Notes: a model not told the origin generated them from the letters alone. Counted from the first letter of the stretch, positions 45,083-54,504 are shown. The stretch is 64,000 nucleotides of DNA from Mycolicibacterium phocaicum (GCF_010731115.1 NZ_AP022616.1:2976001-3040000), one strand, 5' to 3'. A program made the numbers and translations.

Positions 45083-45889
45083 GTGCCGCCCAGTCCACCC
45101 GAGCAACCCCGGGCGAATCAGTTCGCCCATCTGTTGACGCTGGTCGCGGCCAACGCGATCCCCGCGGTCGGCTGGTTCACGCAGGAGTGGTCCGCGGCGA
45201 CGACGTTGATCGTCTACTGGTTCGAGACCGTCGCCGGATTGCTGTTCATCTACGCCCGCGGCGTCCTGCAGCAGCGGTGGAACCCGCGCCGCGGGCATTT
45301 CCGGTACGAAGCGCCGCAGTCGAAGGGGCCCCAAGGCAAGCCCGGTTCCTTCATCAAGGGGTTCTTCTTCATCAACGCGGTGTTCTGCGCGGCGCACGGC
45401 GTCTTCATCGCGGTGATCCTGCTGATCCTCACGCACAACGGGAACGCCGAGCTGGTCGGCCTGGACTGGCGCGCCGCGGGCATCGGCTGCCTGCAGATGC
45501 TCGTCATCGTCGCGGTCGATTTCCTGGTGGATGTGCCGTACCTGCGCCGCTGGTCGTTCGGGCTGCTCGAGCAGACCGCCAACCGGAGCTTCGGGCGGGT
45601 CGGCGTGGTGCATCTCGCGCTGATCTTCGGCATCTTCGCTGCCGCGGTGACCAATTCCCCCGCCCGGATGTTCGGGGTGTTCGTCGTGCTCAAGACGCTG
45701 TACTCCCTCGCCTCGGCGCTGCCGATGTACGAGCCGGCCACCCCGCCGAAGTGGCTGAGCCGGGCGATGAACCGCATTCGCCGCGAGCCGGAGGGGCAGC
45801 GGTTCGAAGACATGTGGGTGAAGGATCAGGCCGCCGAGGTCAGACGCCGGACGCGAAACGACGAAGTGTGGACCGGGGCGGGGCGGTAG
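45083..45889 (+). CDS. DUF6498-type membrane protein
   Basis: 268-aa protein with about six membrane helices (HLLTLVAANAIPAVGWFTQE, TLIVYWFETVAGLLFIYARG) and a charged C-terminal tail. It resembles DUF6498 proteins of unknown function. I start it at GTG 45083; the 22 codons upstream lack hydrophobic or conserved features. It precedes accD3 by 17 nt. Confidence 0.65.
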   Translation: MPPSPPEQPRANQFAHLLTLVAANAIPAVGWFTQEWSAATTLIVYWFETVAGLLFIYARGVLQQRWNPRRGHFRYEAPQSKGPQGKPGSFIKGFFFINAVFCAAHGVFIAVILLILTHNGNAELVGLDWRAAGIGCLQMLVIVAVDFLVDVPYLRRWSFGLLEQTANRSFGRVGVVHLALIFGIFAAAVTNSPARMFGVFVVLKTLYSLASALPMYEPATPPKWLSRAMNRIRREPEGQRFEDMWVKDQAAEVRRRTRNDEVWTGAGR

Positions 45890-45906
45890 CCGATTAGCCT
45901 GTCCGG

Positions 45907-47406
45907 GTGAGTCGGACCGGAGCCCGTCAGTTCTTCGACGCCATCCTCGACGACGGATCGTTCCGCAGCTGGGACGGCCCGCCACTGGAGGTGGCCGTCA
46001 GCGACGATTACCGCGCCGAGCTGGCCGACGCGACGTTGCGCACCGGGCTGGACGAGTCGGTCCTGACCGGTGAGGGCACCGTCTCCGGTCGGCGCGTGGC
46101 CGTGCTGGCCTGCGAGTTCGACTTCCTGGCCGGCTCGATCGGGGTGGCCGCCGCCGAGCGGATCACCGCTTCCGTGCAGCGCGCGACGGCCCTCGGCTTG
46201 CCGCTGATCGCGTCGCCATCCTCGGGCGGGACGCGCATGCAGGAGGGCACCGTCGCGTTCCTGCAGATGGTGAAGATCGCCGCGGCCGTCGAGCTGCACA
46301 AGAAGGCGCACCTGCCGTACCTGGTGTATCTGCGGCATCCGACGACCGGCGGGGTGTTTGCGTCGTGGGGATCGCTCGGGCACCTCACCGCGGCCGAACC
46401 GGGCGCGCTGATCGGGTTCCTCGGGCCGCGTGTCTACGAGCACCTGTACGGCGAGCCGTTCCCTGACGGCGTGCAGACCGCCGAGCACCTGTTCGCCCAT
46501 GGCGTGATCGACAGCGTCGTCCCGCTCGACAAGCTGCGCGGCGTCGTGAATCGGGTTTTGACGGTGGTCGCGGACCCGCCCGACCCAGGGATTTGTGCAC
46601 GAAAATCCGCGGTGGGCGCGGAAAATCGTGCACAAATCCCTGAAGTGCCGGCGTGGGAGTCGGTGGAGGCGTCGCGGCGCGCGGACCGGCCAGGGGTGGA
46701 CTACCTGCTGGCGCACGGGGCGACGGACCGGGTGCTGCTGTCCGGGACCGGGCGCGGCGAATCGGGAACGACGCTGCTGGCGCTGGCCCGGTTCGGCGGG
46801 CAGCCCGCCGTGGTGGTCGGTCAGCGCCGCGTGATCGGCGGCCTCGTCGGGCCGCGCGCGTTGCGGGAGGCCCGTCGCGGCATGGCGCTGGCGGCCGGCT
46901 TGCAGCTGCCGCTGGTGCTGGTGATCGACACCGCCGGGCCCGCGCTGTCGCAGCAGGCCGAGGAGGACGGGCTCGCCGGGGAGATCGCGCTGTGCCTCGC
47001 CGAACTCGTCACGCTCGATACGCCGACGGTGTCGGTGCTGTTGGGTCAGGGCAGCGGCGGCCCGGCGCTGGCGATGGTCCCGGCCGACCGCGTGCTGGCC
47101 GCCCAGAACGGCTGGCTGGCTCCGCTGCCACCGGAAGGCGCCAGCGCCATCGTCTACCGCGACGTCGACCATGCCCCGGAACTTGCTGCCGCCCAAGGTG
47201 TTCGGTCGCTCGATCTACTCAAGGCCGGCATCGTCGACGTCATCGTGCCCGAGGAACCGGACGCCGCTGACAATCCCGCCGGGTTCACCGAGCGGCTGTC
47301 GGCCACCATCGCCGCCGAGCTGCACACGTTGCACACCGTCCCCGCGGCACAGCGGCTCGGGGTGCGGCTGCAGCGCTACCGGCGGATCGGCGTCCCCGAC
47401 AGCTGA
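45907..47406 (+). CDS. accD3: Acyl-CoA carboxylase carboxyltransferase-like AccD3
   Basis: 499-aa protein with both halves of a biotin-dependent carboxyltransferase: N-half with LIASPSSGGTRMQEGTVAFL and C-half with VVVGQRRVIGGLVGPRALRE and LPLVLVIDTAGPALS. It resembles AccD3 (Rv0904c) and lies next to echA6 as in M. tuberculosis. The start is GTG at 45907; TAGCCT lies exactly 6 nt upstream, suggesting a leaderless mRNA. Residues 228-245 are encoded by a palindromic repeat inserted in frame between the two halves. Confidence 0.85.
   Translation: MSRTGARQFFDAILDDGSFRSWDGPPLEVAVSDDYRAELADATLRTGLDESVLTGEGTVSGRRVAVLACEFDFLAGSIGVAAAERITASVQRATALGLPLIASPSSGGTRMQEGTVAFLQMVKIAAAVELHKKAHLPYLVYLRHPTTGGVFASWGSLGHLTAAEPGALIGFLGPRVYEHLYGEPFPDGVQTAEHLFAHGVIDSVVPLDKLRGVVNRVLTVVADPPDPGICARKSAVGAENRAQIPEVPAWESVEASRRADRPGVDYLLAHGATDRVLLSGTGRGESGTTLLALARFGGQPAVVVGQRRVIGGLVGPRALREARRGMALAAGLQLPLVLVIDTAGPALSQQAEEDGLAGEIALCLAELVTLDTPTVSVLLGQGSGGPALAMVPADRVLAAQNGWLAPLPPEGASAIVYRDVDHAPELAAAQGVRSLDLLKAGIVDVIVPEEPDAADNPAGFTERLSATIAAELHTLHTVPAAQRLGVRLQRYRRIGVPDS
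46586..46642. repeat. Palindromic repeat, copy 2 (inside accD3)
   Basis: 57-bp element with 17-bp perfect outer arms (CAGGGATTTGTGCACGA and its complement) and inner AAAATCCGCG / CGCGGAAAAT. It is nearly identical to 43099-43150. Read in the accD3 frame it encodes GICARKSAVGAENRAQIP without a stop. Confidence 0.9.
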
Positions 47407-47949
47407 TCACGCCTTGTCGAGATAGCGCTGCAGCGTCGGCGCGAGCCAGTGGACGAGGTCGTCGTCGCTCATCGCGACGATGGGCGGGAGCTTCAGCACG
47501 AACCGGCACATCGCCATCCCGAGCACCTGAGTGGCGATCAGCCCGGCGCACCGCGCGGGGTCGGCGGGCTCGAGCCGGGCGATGGCGGGCCCCAACTGCT
47601 CGGCGAAGATGCTCTGCATACGCCCCGCGGCGTCGGCATTCGTGGTCGACGAGCGCAGCAGCACGATCAGTCCGTCGTCCTGCGTCCAGCGGTCGAGGAA
47701 ATGTGCGACCAGTGTGGCACCGACCTCTGCCTTCGGGACGCCGGACAGATCAGGGAAGCGCAGGTCGAATTCGGCTGCCGCGGCGAACAATTGGTCCTTG
47801 TTGCCGAAGTACCGCATCACCATCGACGGGTCGATGTGCGCGTCCGCGGCGATGGCCCTGATGGTGGCCGCCTGGTAGCCGGTCGTCGCGAACCGCTCCC
47901 GGGCGGCGGCGAGGATCACGGCCTTGGTCTCTTCTGACGATCTACGCAT
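47407..47949 (-). CDS. TetR-family transcriptional regulator
   Basis: 180-aa TetR regulator (SSEETKAVILAAARERFATT, ATIRAIAADAHIDPSMVMRY). I start it at 47949 (MRRSSEETK), where the family N-terminus begins. It is divergent from a flavin monooxygenase gene; an almost perfect palindrome before that gene and a related half site at its own start suggest joint repression. Confidence 0.87.
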   Translation of the reverse strand: MRRSSEETKAVILAAARERFATTGYQAATIRAIAADAHIDPSMVMRYFGNKDQLFAAAAEFDLRFPDLSGVPKAEVGATLVAHFLDRWTQDDGLIVLLRSSTTNADAAGRMQSIFAEQLGPAIARLEPADPARCAGLIATQVLGMAMCRFVLKLPPIVAMSDDDLVHWLAPTLQRYLDKA

Positions 47950-48028
47950 GCCAACAACTGTATGCCAACACTTGTTGACTTCAGCGCCGAAAGGCGCAAC
48001 CATTGTTATGCCAACAACTGTTGGCATA
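47947..48028. promoter_or_regulatory. TetR operators between regulator and monooxygenase
   Basis: A near-perfect 22-bp palindrome at 48007-48028 has arms TATGCCAACA and TGTTGGCATA. Related sequences ATGCCAACAACTG (from 47948) and TATGCCAACACTTGTTG (from 47961) lie at the regulator end. TATGCCAACA is therefore the likely recognition half-site. Confidence 0.65.
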
Positions 48029-48045
48029 CGCGGAAGGAGACGCAG

Positions 48046-49185
48046 ATGACCGACACCGATGTCCTGATCGTCGGAGCAGGCCCCACCGGATTGGCCCTCG
48101 CCGCCGCGCTACAGGCCCGCGGCGTCGACGCCCTGGTGGTCGACCGCCTGGCCGCGGGCGCCAACACCTCACGCGCGGCGGTGGTGAACGCCCGCACGCT
48201 GGAGGTGCTGGAAGACCTGGGCGTGTCCGAACGCCTGGTGGAACTCGGCATCGAGGCGCCCCGATTCACCATCCGCGATGGCCACAGGACCCTGATCCCG
48301 GTCGACTTCAGCACGCTGCCGACCCGCTACCCCTACAGCCTGATGGTGCCGCAGTGCACCACTGAGCAGGTGCTGCTCGACCGCCTGGCCGAGCTCGGCG
48401 GCAAGGTCATCCGGCCGAAGACCCTGACCGGCGTCACGCAGGACGACCACGGCGTCACGGCCCAGTTCGAGGATGGTGAGGTCATTCGGGCGCGGTACCT
48501 TGTCGGCGCCGACGGCATGCACAGCGTCGTGCGGGAGCAGGCCGGCATCGGGTTCAGCGGCGGGCAGTACGGGCAGTCGTTCGCGCTCGCCGATGTCCGC
48601 CTCAGTGGCGACGTCACCGATGACGAGGTGATCCTGTTCTGGGCGTCCACCGGGCTGACGGTCGTCGCGCCCCTACCCGGCGGCACCTACCGGATCGTGG
48701 CACCCGTCGACTCGGCGCCCGAGGAGCCGTCCGCCGCCTTCGTCCAGAATCTGCTCGACACCCGCGCCTTCGGGCCCGGCCGGGTGACGGTGACCGGCGT
48801 CGAGTGGGGCTCCCGGTTCCGGGTTCACCACCGGGTCGCCGACAGCTATCGCGCCGGACGGGTACTACTCGCCGGCGACGCCGCCCATGTCCACAGCCCC
48901 GCCGGCGGACAGGGCATGAACCTGGGCATCCAAGACGCCCTCGCGTTGAGTCAGGCGCTGGCAACGGCTTTGACGACGGGACGCGACGGCGTGCTCGACG
49001 AATACAGCGCGACCCGACGTCCCCTGGCACAGCAAGTGGTGGCCCTGACGGACCGGCTGACGCGGCTGGCCACCTTGCCGGCGCCGGTCCGCCCGATCCG
49101 CAACCTGGCGATCGGATTGGCGGGCCGCGTTCCCGCCGTGCGAAATCAGTTGGCGTGGCGGCTCTCCGGGCTGTCCAACCGCTGA
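48046..49185 (+). CDS. FAD-dependent aromatic monooxygenase
   Basis: 379-aa PHBH-type flavoprotein with the N-terminal dinucleotide motif VLIVGAGPTGLALAAAL, the DG motif YLVGADGMHSVVREQ and the GD motif LLAGDAAHVHSPAGGQGMN. It probably hydroxylates an aromatic compound or antibiotic; TetR control fits inducible detoxification. AAGGAGA precedes the ATG at 48046. Confidence 0.85.
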   Translation: MTDTDVLIVGAGPTGLALAAALQARGVDALVVDRLAAGANTSRAAVVNARTLEVLEDLGVSERLVELGIEAPRFTIRDGHRTLIPVDFSTLPTRYPYSLMVPQCTTEQVLLDRLAELGGKVIRPKTLTGVTQDDHGVTAQFEDGEVIRARYLVGADGMHSVVREQAGIGFSGGQYGQSFALADVRLSGDVTDDEVILFWASTGLTVVAPLPGGTYRIVAPVDSAPEEPSAAFVQNLLDTRAFGPGRVTVTGVEWGSRFRVHHRVADSYRAGRVLLAGDAAHVHSPAGGQGMNLGIQDALALSQALATALTTGRDGVLDEYSATRRPLAQQVVALTDRLTRLATLPAPVRPIRNLAIGLAGRVPAVRNQLAWRLSGLSNR

Positions 49186-49205
49186 GCAGTCGTCGACAGC
49201 GGAAA

Positions 49206-49240
49206 GCCGGGCCTGGTCTTCGGGGGTAACCAGGCCCGGC
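49206..49240. terminator. Bidirectional terminator
   Basis: A perfect 12-bp stem, GCCGGGCCTGGT and ACCAGGCCCGGC, with an 11-nt loop, between the convergent monooxygenase and amine oxidase genes. Confidence 0.8.
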
Positions 49241-49254
49241 GGCTCATTTCCCGC

Positions 49255-51180
49255 TCAGCCGTTGCAGCAGTGCGACTTCTTTGGCGACGGCGGCACATTC
49301 AGCGCCGGGTTGCGATCGAAGAAGCTGACCGGCTTGAGCTTGAATCCGGCGTAATCCACCGGCATCACGGGCCAGTCCTCGGGCCGCGGGAAGTGCGTCA
49401 GCCCGAAGGTGTGCCAGACCACGATGTCCTCGCCCTCGATGTTGCGGTCCTGCGCGACGTACGACGGCAGGCCGGCATCCCCTGGGTGCTGGTTGACGAA
49501 CTGGCCCGCCGGATACCGTTCGGCCGGATCGTATTTCGTCACCCACAGGTGCTTGGTCGCGAAGGCGGCGCGCTTGGCGATGGAGCTCGACGGGTCGGCC
49601 AGCAAGGTGGGCTGGCCCTCCGGGTGCAGCGCGTAGCCGACGTTCTGGCCCAGCCGGTTCTGCTTGGTGGGATTGGTGATGTGCCACACCCGGGCCTTGA
49701 GGTTGTCGGCGGTCCGCATGCCTTCGAGCTCGTGGGTCAGCTTGGTCTTCTGCGGGCGGAATGCGTTGCCCCACGGGTCCTCCGGGCCCATCGGGACACC
49801 GACGGCGTCGACTTCCTCGACGGTGTTGGTCAGCCCGTCGACCGCCATGTCCAGCCGCGCGGAGAACATGTGCTGGTGGAACGGCGCACCCAGGCCCGGC
49901 GCCATCTCGGTGGAAAAGCCTTCCGGCCCACGGTAGGCCGAGGCGAACACGATGCCGGTGGCCTTGGCTTCCAGCTCGATGGTGCCGTCGAGGTAGAGGT
50001 ACCAGTAGAAGCCGTAGTCGTAGTTGCCGATGGTCAAGAAGAAGGAGATGACGAGTCGTCTTGACCGGCGCACCTCGGCCATGCCGTTGAACATGTCGGT
50101 GTGCTTCCACAGCACGCCGAAGTCCTCCTCGTGCAGGCAGATTGCGTTCTTCATCAGTTTGGGCTCGCCGTTCTCGTCGGCGATGGTGACGTCGAAGTAC
50201 TTGATCTCACCGAGGCAGTCACAGCCCAGCTCGAGGGCGTTGGTGTACCGGCCGAACAGGTACTCCCCCTGGTCGAAGTAGTTCTGCCAGTAGCGCACCG
50301 GCGACGGATCGGCGTAGGGCACCACCATCTCGGCGATCGACGCGCGGTACACCACCGGCCGCCCGTCGATCGACAGCTGGTGCAGGGTGAGGCCCTCGCG
50401 GACGTCGAAGCCGAAGCGGAAAGACCAGTCGGCCCAGGTGATCTGGTTGCCGTCGACGGTGAAGCTCGCGCCCTCGGGCTGGGTGATCTCGATGGGCTTG
50501 AGGTCGGTGCGGGCCGGGACGGCATGCGGCGCGGCATCCCACTCACCGCGTTCGGTGGGCAGCGGCAGCTCGATCTCGTCGATCACCTTCACGACTTTGC
50601 GGCCCGTCAGGTCGACGTAGGCGACCACACCGTCGATCGGGTGCGCCCACGGCAGGTCCGCGGCGTCGTACTGGTAGAACGCCAGCACCCGGACGATGCG
50701 GCGGCCCACCTCGTCCTCGTGGCCGAACACGCCGGCCGACAGCGGAACCGCCCGCACGTCAGTCGGATTCAGCTTGCGCTTGGTCATGGCCTCGATCCAT
50801 TCGGGGCAGTCGAGCAGGAACGCTTCGATGTCCTCGAACTCCTGGTCCAGGATCGGCACGTGGCCGTCGCGGGTGCTGTCGATCGTCACCTCGCTGACGA
50901 CACGGCCCTCGGTCACGGACACCACCAGGTCGGAGCCCTGGCCGGTCGCCCGGTTCAGCAGCAGCACCCGGGCCCGGCGGTCCATGGCGTCGCCGGGACG
51001 GAAGGCCAGCACGTCACTCTTGTGCGGTTCCTCCAGCGCGACGAACACGAAGCGGACACTGTCGCCGAGCAGGCCGTGCGCGTCGACGATGCGGCGTGCC
51101 GCGCGAATCTCGTCGGCGCTCAGTGGGGTGAGCGGGTGGTCCGGGACTGTGGTCACCTGGGGTTCAATGGTGGCGGTCAT
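49255..51180 (-). CDS. Copper-containing primary-amine oxidase
   Basis: 641-aa copper amine oxidase converting primary amines to aldehydes, NH3 and H2O2. The topaquinone tyrosine is in IGNYDYGFYW, copper ligands are HQH in GAPFHQHMFSARLD and the third His in HTFGLTHFPRPEDWPV. Full family length. Its ATG overlaps the stop of the permease gene (51177-51180), so uptake and oxidation are coupled. The product aldehyde would feed the nearby aldehyde dehydrogenase. Confidence 0.93.
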   Translation of the reverse strand: MTATIEPQVTTVPDHPLTPLSADEIRAARRIVDAHGLLGDSVRFVFVALEEPHKSDVLAFRPGDAMDRRARVLLLNRATGQGSDLVVSVTEGRVVSEVTIDSTRDGHVPILDQEFEDIEAFLLDCPEWIEAMTKRKLNPTDVRAVPLSAGVFGHEDEVGRRIVRVLAFYQYDAADLPWAHPIDGVVAYVDLTGRKVVKVIDEIELPLPTERGEWDAAPHAVPARTDLKPIEITQPEGASFTVDGNQITWADWSFRFGFDVREGLTLHQLSIDGRPVVYRASIAEMVVPYADPSPVRYWQNYFDQGEYLFGRYTNALELGCDCLGEIKYFDVTIADENGEPKLMKNAICLHEEDFGVLWKHTDMFNGMAEVRRSRRLVISFFLTIGNYDYGFYWYLYLDGTIELEAKATGIVFASAYRGPEGFSTEMAPGLGAPFHQHMFSARLDMAVDGLTNTVEEVDAVGVPMGPEDPWGNAFRPQKTKLTHELEGMRTADNLKARVWHITNPTKQNRLGQNVGYALHPEGQPTLLADPSSSIAKRAAFATKHLWVTKYDPAERYPAGQFVNQHPGDAGLPSYVAQDRNIEGEDIVVWHTFGLTHFPRPEDWPVMPVDYAGFKLKPVSFFDRNPALNVPPSPKKSHCCNG

Positions 51181-52643
51181 CGTGCGATCTCCTTTGCGAT
51201 ATCAGGGTTTTCGTTCTGCCCCGCTCCGGCGTGCGGTCGCATCACCGCGACCGCGATGCCGCCGGCGAAGGCACCGACCAGCAGGACGCCGATGATCGCC
51301 GCCAGGGTTCCGGAGCCACCGACCAGCAGTGGCAGGTTGACCGCGGTCATCACCGACAGCACTGCCAGACCGGCGAAGCCGAGGCTCGGCGCGATGACGG
51401 TGTGCCACGGCCGGGTGTCGAGGCGGGTCCGGCGGAAGTAGACGACGACGGCCGCGGACGTCAGCGTCATCAGCACCACGATGCCCACCGACGCGGCGCC
51501 GACGAACCACGTGAACACCTGGGTCACGGGGTCCAGGCCGGCCAGGACCGCCGCCGCGACCAGCACCAGCGCCGAGAGGGTCTGGGCGAACGACGCGATG
51601 TGCGGGGAGTCGTGCCGCGGGTGCGAGCGGCCGCAGCGCTCGGGCAGCGCCCGGCTGTTGCCGAGGGAGAAGATGTAGCGGGCCAGCACGTTGTGGAAGG
51701 ACAGCAGTGCCGCGAAAAGGCTTGTGATCAAGAAGATCTGGACCAGATCACCGGCCACCGCGCCGACGTAGCGGGTGGCGGTCTCGGTCAGCATGGTCGC
51801 GGGGTTCTTCGTCGCCTCGTCGACCGCGCCGGCGTCACCCCACGCGCTGACCAGCGCCCAGCTGCTGAGCGCGTAGAAGCCACCGATCAGCAACAGCGCG
51901 GCGTACGTCGCCCGCGGGATGGTCCGCACGGGGTCGCGGGCCTCGTCGCGGAACACCGCCGTCGCCTCGAAACCGATGTAGCCGGCCAGCGCGAAGATCA
52001 GGGCGATGCCCGGCGCGCCGGAGAAGAAGTTGCCCGAGTGCAGGACCGCCGTCGAGAGTCCTTGTGCGCCACCACGTCCGATGACGGCGGCGTTGATCAC
52101 CAGCACGATGCCGACCTCGCAGACCAGCAGGACCCCGAGCACCTTGCCCGACAGCTCGATGTGCCGGTAACCCAGGAATCCGGTGACCGCCATCATCAGC
52201 AGCGCGTAGAGGTACCACGGCACGGCGGGTCCGCCGTGCGCGGTGACGAGCTCGTTGATGGACGCGCCGATGTAGCCGTACACCCCGACCTGGACGGCGG
52301 TGTAGGACAGCAGCGCCAGGTACGCGGCGCCGAGCCCGGCATGCCGGCCGAAGCCGTGCGCGATGTAGGTGTAGAACGCGCCGGCCCCCGTGATGTGCCG
52401 GGCCATGGCGGTGAAGCCGACCGCGAACAGCAGCAGCACCGCGGTGCAGACGACGTACGACCCCGGGTAGGCCGCCCCGTTGCCGGCGGCGATGCCGATC
52501 GGGAAGGTGCCGGCGACGACGGTCAGTGGAGCGGCGGCGGCGACGACCATGAACACGATGGCCACCGGGCCGAGCCGACCCGTCAATCGGTTGGGCTGAG
52601 CGCCGGTGCGTCGACCGGCATCGAGAACTGCGTCAGTTGTCAT
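51177..52643 (-). CDS. APC-family amino acid/amine permease
   Basis: 488-aa transporter with about 12-13 membrane helices and APC features: GRLGPVAIVFMVVAAAAPLT, ALAGYIGFEATAVFRDEARD and RYIFSLGNSRALPERCGR. It lies in an operon with the amine oxidase, so it probably imports the amine substrate. A repeated promoter motif lies upstream at 52706-52741. Confidence 0.87.
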   Translation of the reverse strand: MTTDAVLDAGRRTGAQPNRLTGRLGPVAIVFMVVAAAAPLTVVAGTFPIGIAAGNGAAYPGSYVVCTAVLLLFAVGFTAMARHITGAGAFYTYIAHGFGRHAGLGAAYLALLSYTAVQVGVYGYIGASINELVTAHGGPAVPWYLYALLMMAVTGFLGYRHIELSGKVLGVLLVCEVGIVLVINAAVIGRGGAQGLSTAVLHSGNFFSGAPGIALIFALAGYIGFEATAVFRDEARDPVRTIPRATYAALLLIGGFYALSSWALVSAWGDAGAVDEATKNPATMLTETATRYVGAVAGDLVQIFLITSLFAALLSFHNVLARYIFSLGNSRALPERCGRSHPRHDSPHIASFAQTLSALVLVAAAVLAGLDPVTQVFTWFVGAASVGIVVLMTLTSAAVVVYFRRTRLDTRPWHTVIAPSLGFAGLAVLSVMTAVNLPLLVGGSGTLAAIIGVLLVGAFAGGIAVAVMRPHAGAGQNENPDIAKEIAR

Positions 52644-52705
52644 GACAGCACCTTCGCTGGAATTGAATGTGAATTGGTTGCGGTGCGGTAAGGCTTCGGT
52701 GAGTC

Positions 52706-52741
52706 CAAATGAGAATTGCCGAATCCGCGAATTCTCATTTG
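52706..52741. promoter_or_regulatory. Inverted copy pair of the amine-locus motif
   Basis: CAAATGAGAATT (52706-52717) and AATTCTCATTTG (52730-52741) form a perfect 12-bp inverted repeat with a 12-nt spacer. It lies in the leader of the permease/amine oxidase operon and just after the aldehyde dehydrogenase stop. The same half-site recurs at 54320-54442. Confidence 0.7.
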
Positions 52742-52751
52742 ACGACGGAAT

Positions 52752-54259
52752 TCACAGCGCGATGTTGATGGCTTTCGTCTGGGTGTATTCGGCAATGGCG
52801 CCCTCACCGAGTTCACGGCCCCAGCCCGATTGTTTGTAGCCGCCGAACGGCAGCGCGGTATCGAACGCGTTGTGGCAGTTGACCCACACCGTGCCGGCCT
52901 TGATCTGTTGCGCCGCCCGGTGCGCCGTCGAGACGTCGCGCGTCCACACGCTGGCGGCCAGTCCGTAGGGCGTGTCGTTGGCGGCTTCACGCACGCCGCG
53001 GTCGCGGTTGAACGGCACGGCCACGGCGACGGGCCCGAAGATCTCCTCCTGGTACACGGTGAAGTCGCGGTTCACGTCGACCAGCAGCGTGGGCTGCACG
53101 TAGAAGCCGCTGTCGCCGTGCCGGCCACCCCCGGCCAGGACCCGCGCGCCCTGCGCGATGCCGTCGTCGAGGTAGCCGGTGACCTTGGCGAGCTGCTCAC
53201 GCGAGACCAGCGGGCCGATGTCGTTGGCGGGGTCCAGCCCGGGGCCGATCCGCAGGCCGGCGGCGTGCTCGGCGACGCCCTGGGTGAACTCGTCGAAGAT
53301 GGTGTCCTCGACCAGCAGCCGGGTGCCGGCCGTGCAGGTCTGGCCGTGGTTGAAGAGGAATCCGCCGGCCACGCCCGGAATGGCGGCCTCGAGGTCGGCG
53401 TCGGCGAAGACCACTTGCGGGCTCTTGCCACCCAGTTCCAGCGAGACCTTCTTGAGGTTGCCCGACGCGGCGTTGACGATCTTCTTGCCCACCTCGGTGG
53501 ACCCGGTGAAGGCGACCTTGTCGACGCCGTCGTGCGCCGACAGCGCGGCGCCGACGTCACCGAAACCGGTCAACAGGTTGAACACCCCGGCCGGGACGCC
53601 GGCTTCGGCGATGACCTCGGCGAGCAGCACCGCGGTCAGCGGTGTCTGCTCGGCGGGCTTGAGGATGACGGTGTTCCCGCAGGCCAGGGCCGGTGCGACT
53701 TTGAACGCGGCCATGACCAGCGGGAAGTTCCAGGGGGTGATCTGGGCGCAGACGCCGACGGGCTCACGCAGCGTGAAGGCGTGGAACTTGGCCCCCGGGG
53801 CCCACGGCACCGACACCGGGACGGTGCGGCCCTCGATCTTGGTGGCCCAGCCCGCGTAGTAATAGAAGATTTCCGCGGCCCAGGTGACGTCGACGGCCTT
53901 GGCGACCGCGACCGACTTGCCGTTGTCGATGCTTTCCAGCTCGGCGAACTGATCGGCCCGGGCCGTGATGCCCTCCGCGATGCGCCAGATCATGCGCTGC
54001 CGCTCGGCGGGCGTCATGGCCGGCCATGGGCCGTCCTCGAAAGCGCGGCGAGCTGCCCGCACCGCACGCTCGACGTCTTCGGCGTCGCTGTGCGGGACCG
54101 TCGTGATGACCTGTTCGGTGGCGGGTCGACGGTGTCGAACCGCCGGCCCGTCGCCGACTCGACCCACTGTCCGTCGACGTACATCTGCTGCGGGCGGGCG
54201 ATGAATTCGGTGGTCCGCGGGTCCAGATCGGCGCTGAGCGTGGCTGTCATGGAAATCAT
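52752..54259 (-). pseudogene. Aldehyde dehydrogenase with an N-terminal frameshift
   Basis: NAD(P)-dependent aldehyde dehydrogenase of about 500 aa. The catalytic Cys is in NHGQTCTAGTRLL and the Glu in VSLELGGKSPQVVF; both are intact. The N-terminus (MYVDGQWVESATGRRFDTVD) and the rest (ATEQVITTVPHSDAEDVERA) lie in different frames. The junction near 54120 fits loss of one base from an expected CCGGCC. It may be inactive, or this may be a sequencing error. Its likely substrate is the aldehyde made by the amine oxidase. Confidence 0.85.
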
Positions 54260-54319
54260 GTCTACGCCTTGATGTGGTGCGCGTCACCACTAATTCGGAA
54301 TGGGTATTTCGCGAATTCC

Positions 54320-54442
54320 GATTCTCATTTGAAATGGCTTCGGCATTCTCATTCGGGACCGTTGATAATCGCAGCTCGTCTCGATTTCCGGACGTGCCCT
54401 GGGCGCCACCGCGGCCCGCCGGGTCGCGGATTCTCATTTGAA
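54320..54442. promoter_or_regulatory. Three copies of the amine-locus motif
   Basis: GATTCTCATTTGAA occurs at 54320-54333 and 54429-54442, with a variant CATTCTCATTCGG near 54344-54356. They lie between the divergent aldehyde dehydrogenase and permease genes, about 60-70 bp from each start, and share ATTCTCATTTG with 52706-52741. Confidence 0.65.
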
Positions 54443-54504
54443 GATTCTCGATGTTTACCCGACAACGCCGCCGAGGCCGGGGGCGATCGGCTACCTTCCG
54501 ACAA

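Noticed and set aside
44251..45897. 548-aa + strand ORF across echA6 and the DUF6498 gene
   Set aside because: It is antisense to echA6 and out of frame with the membrane protein; composition is typical of a shadow frame.
51231..52691. 486-aa + strand ORF opposite the amine permease
   Set aside because: Shadow frame of a membrane transporter gene; the product is extremely rich in Arg, Gln and Asp.
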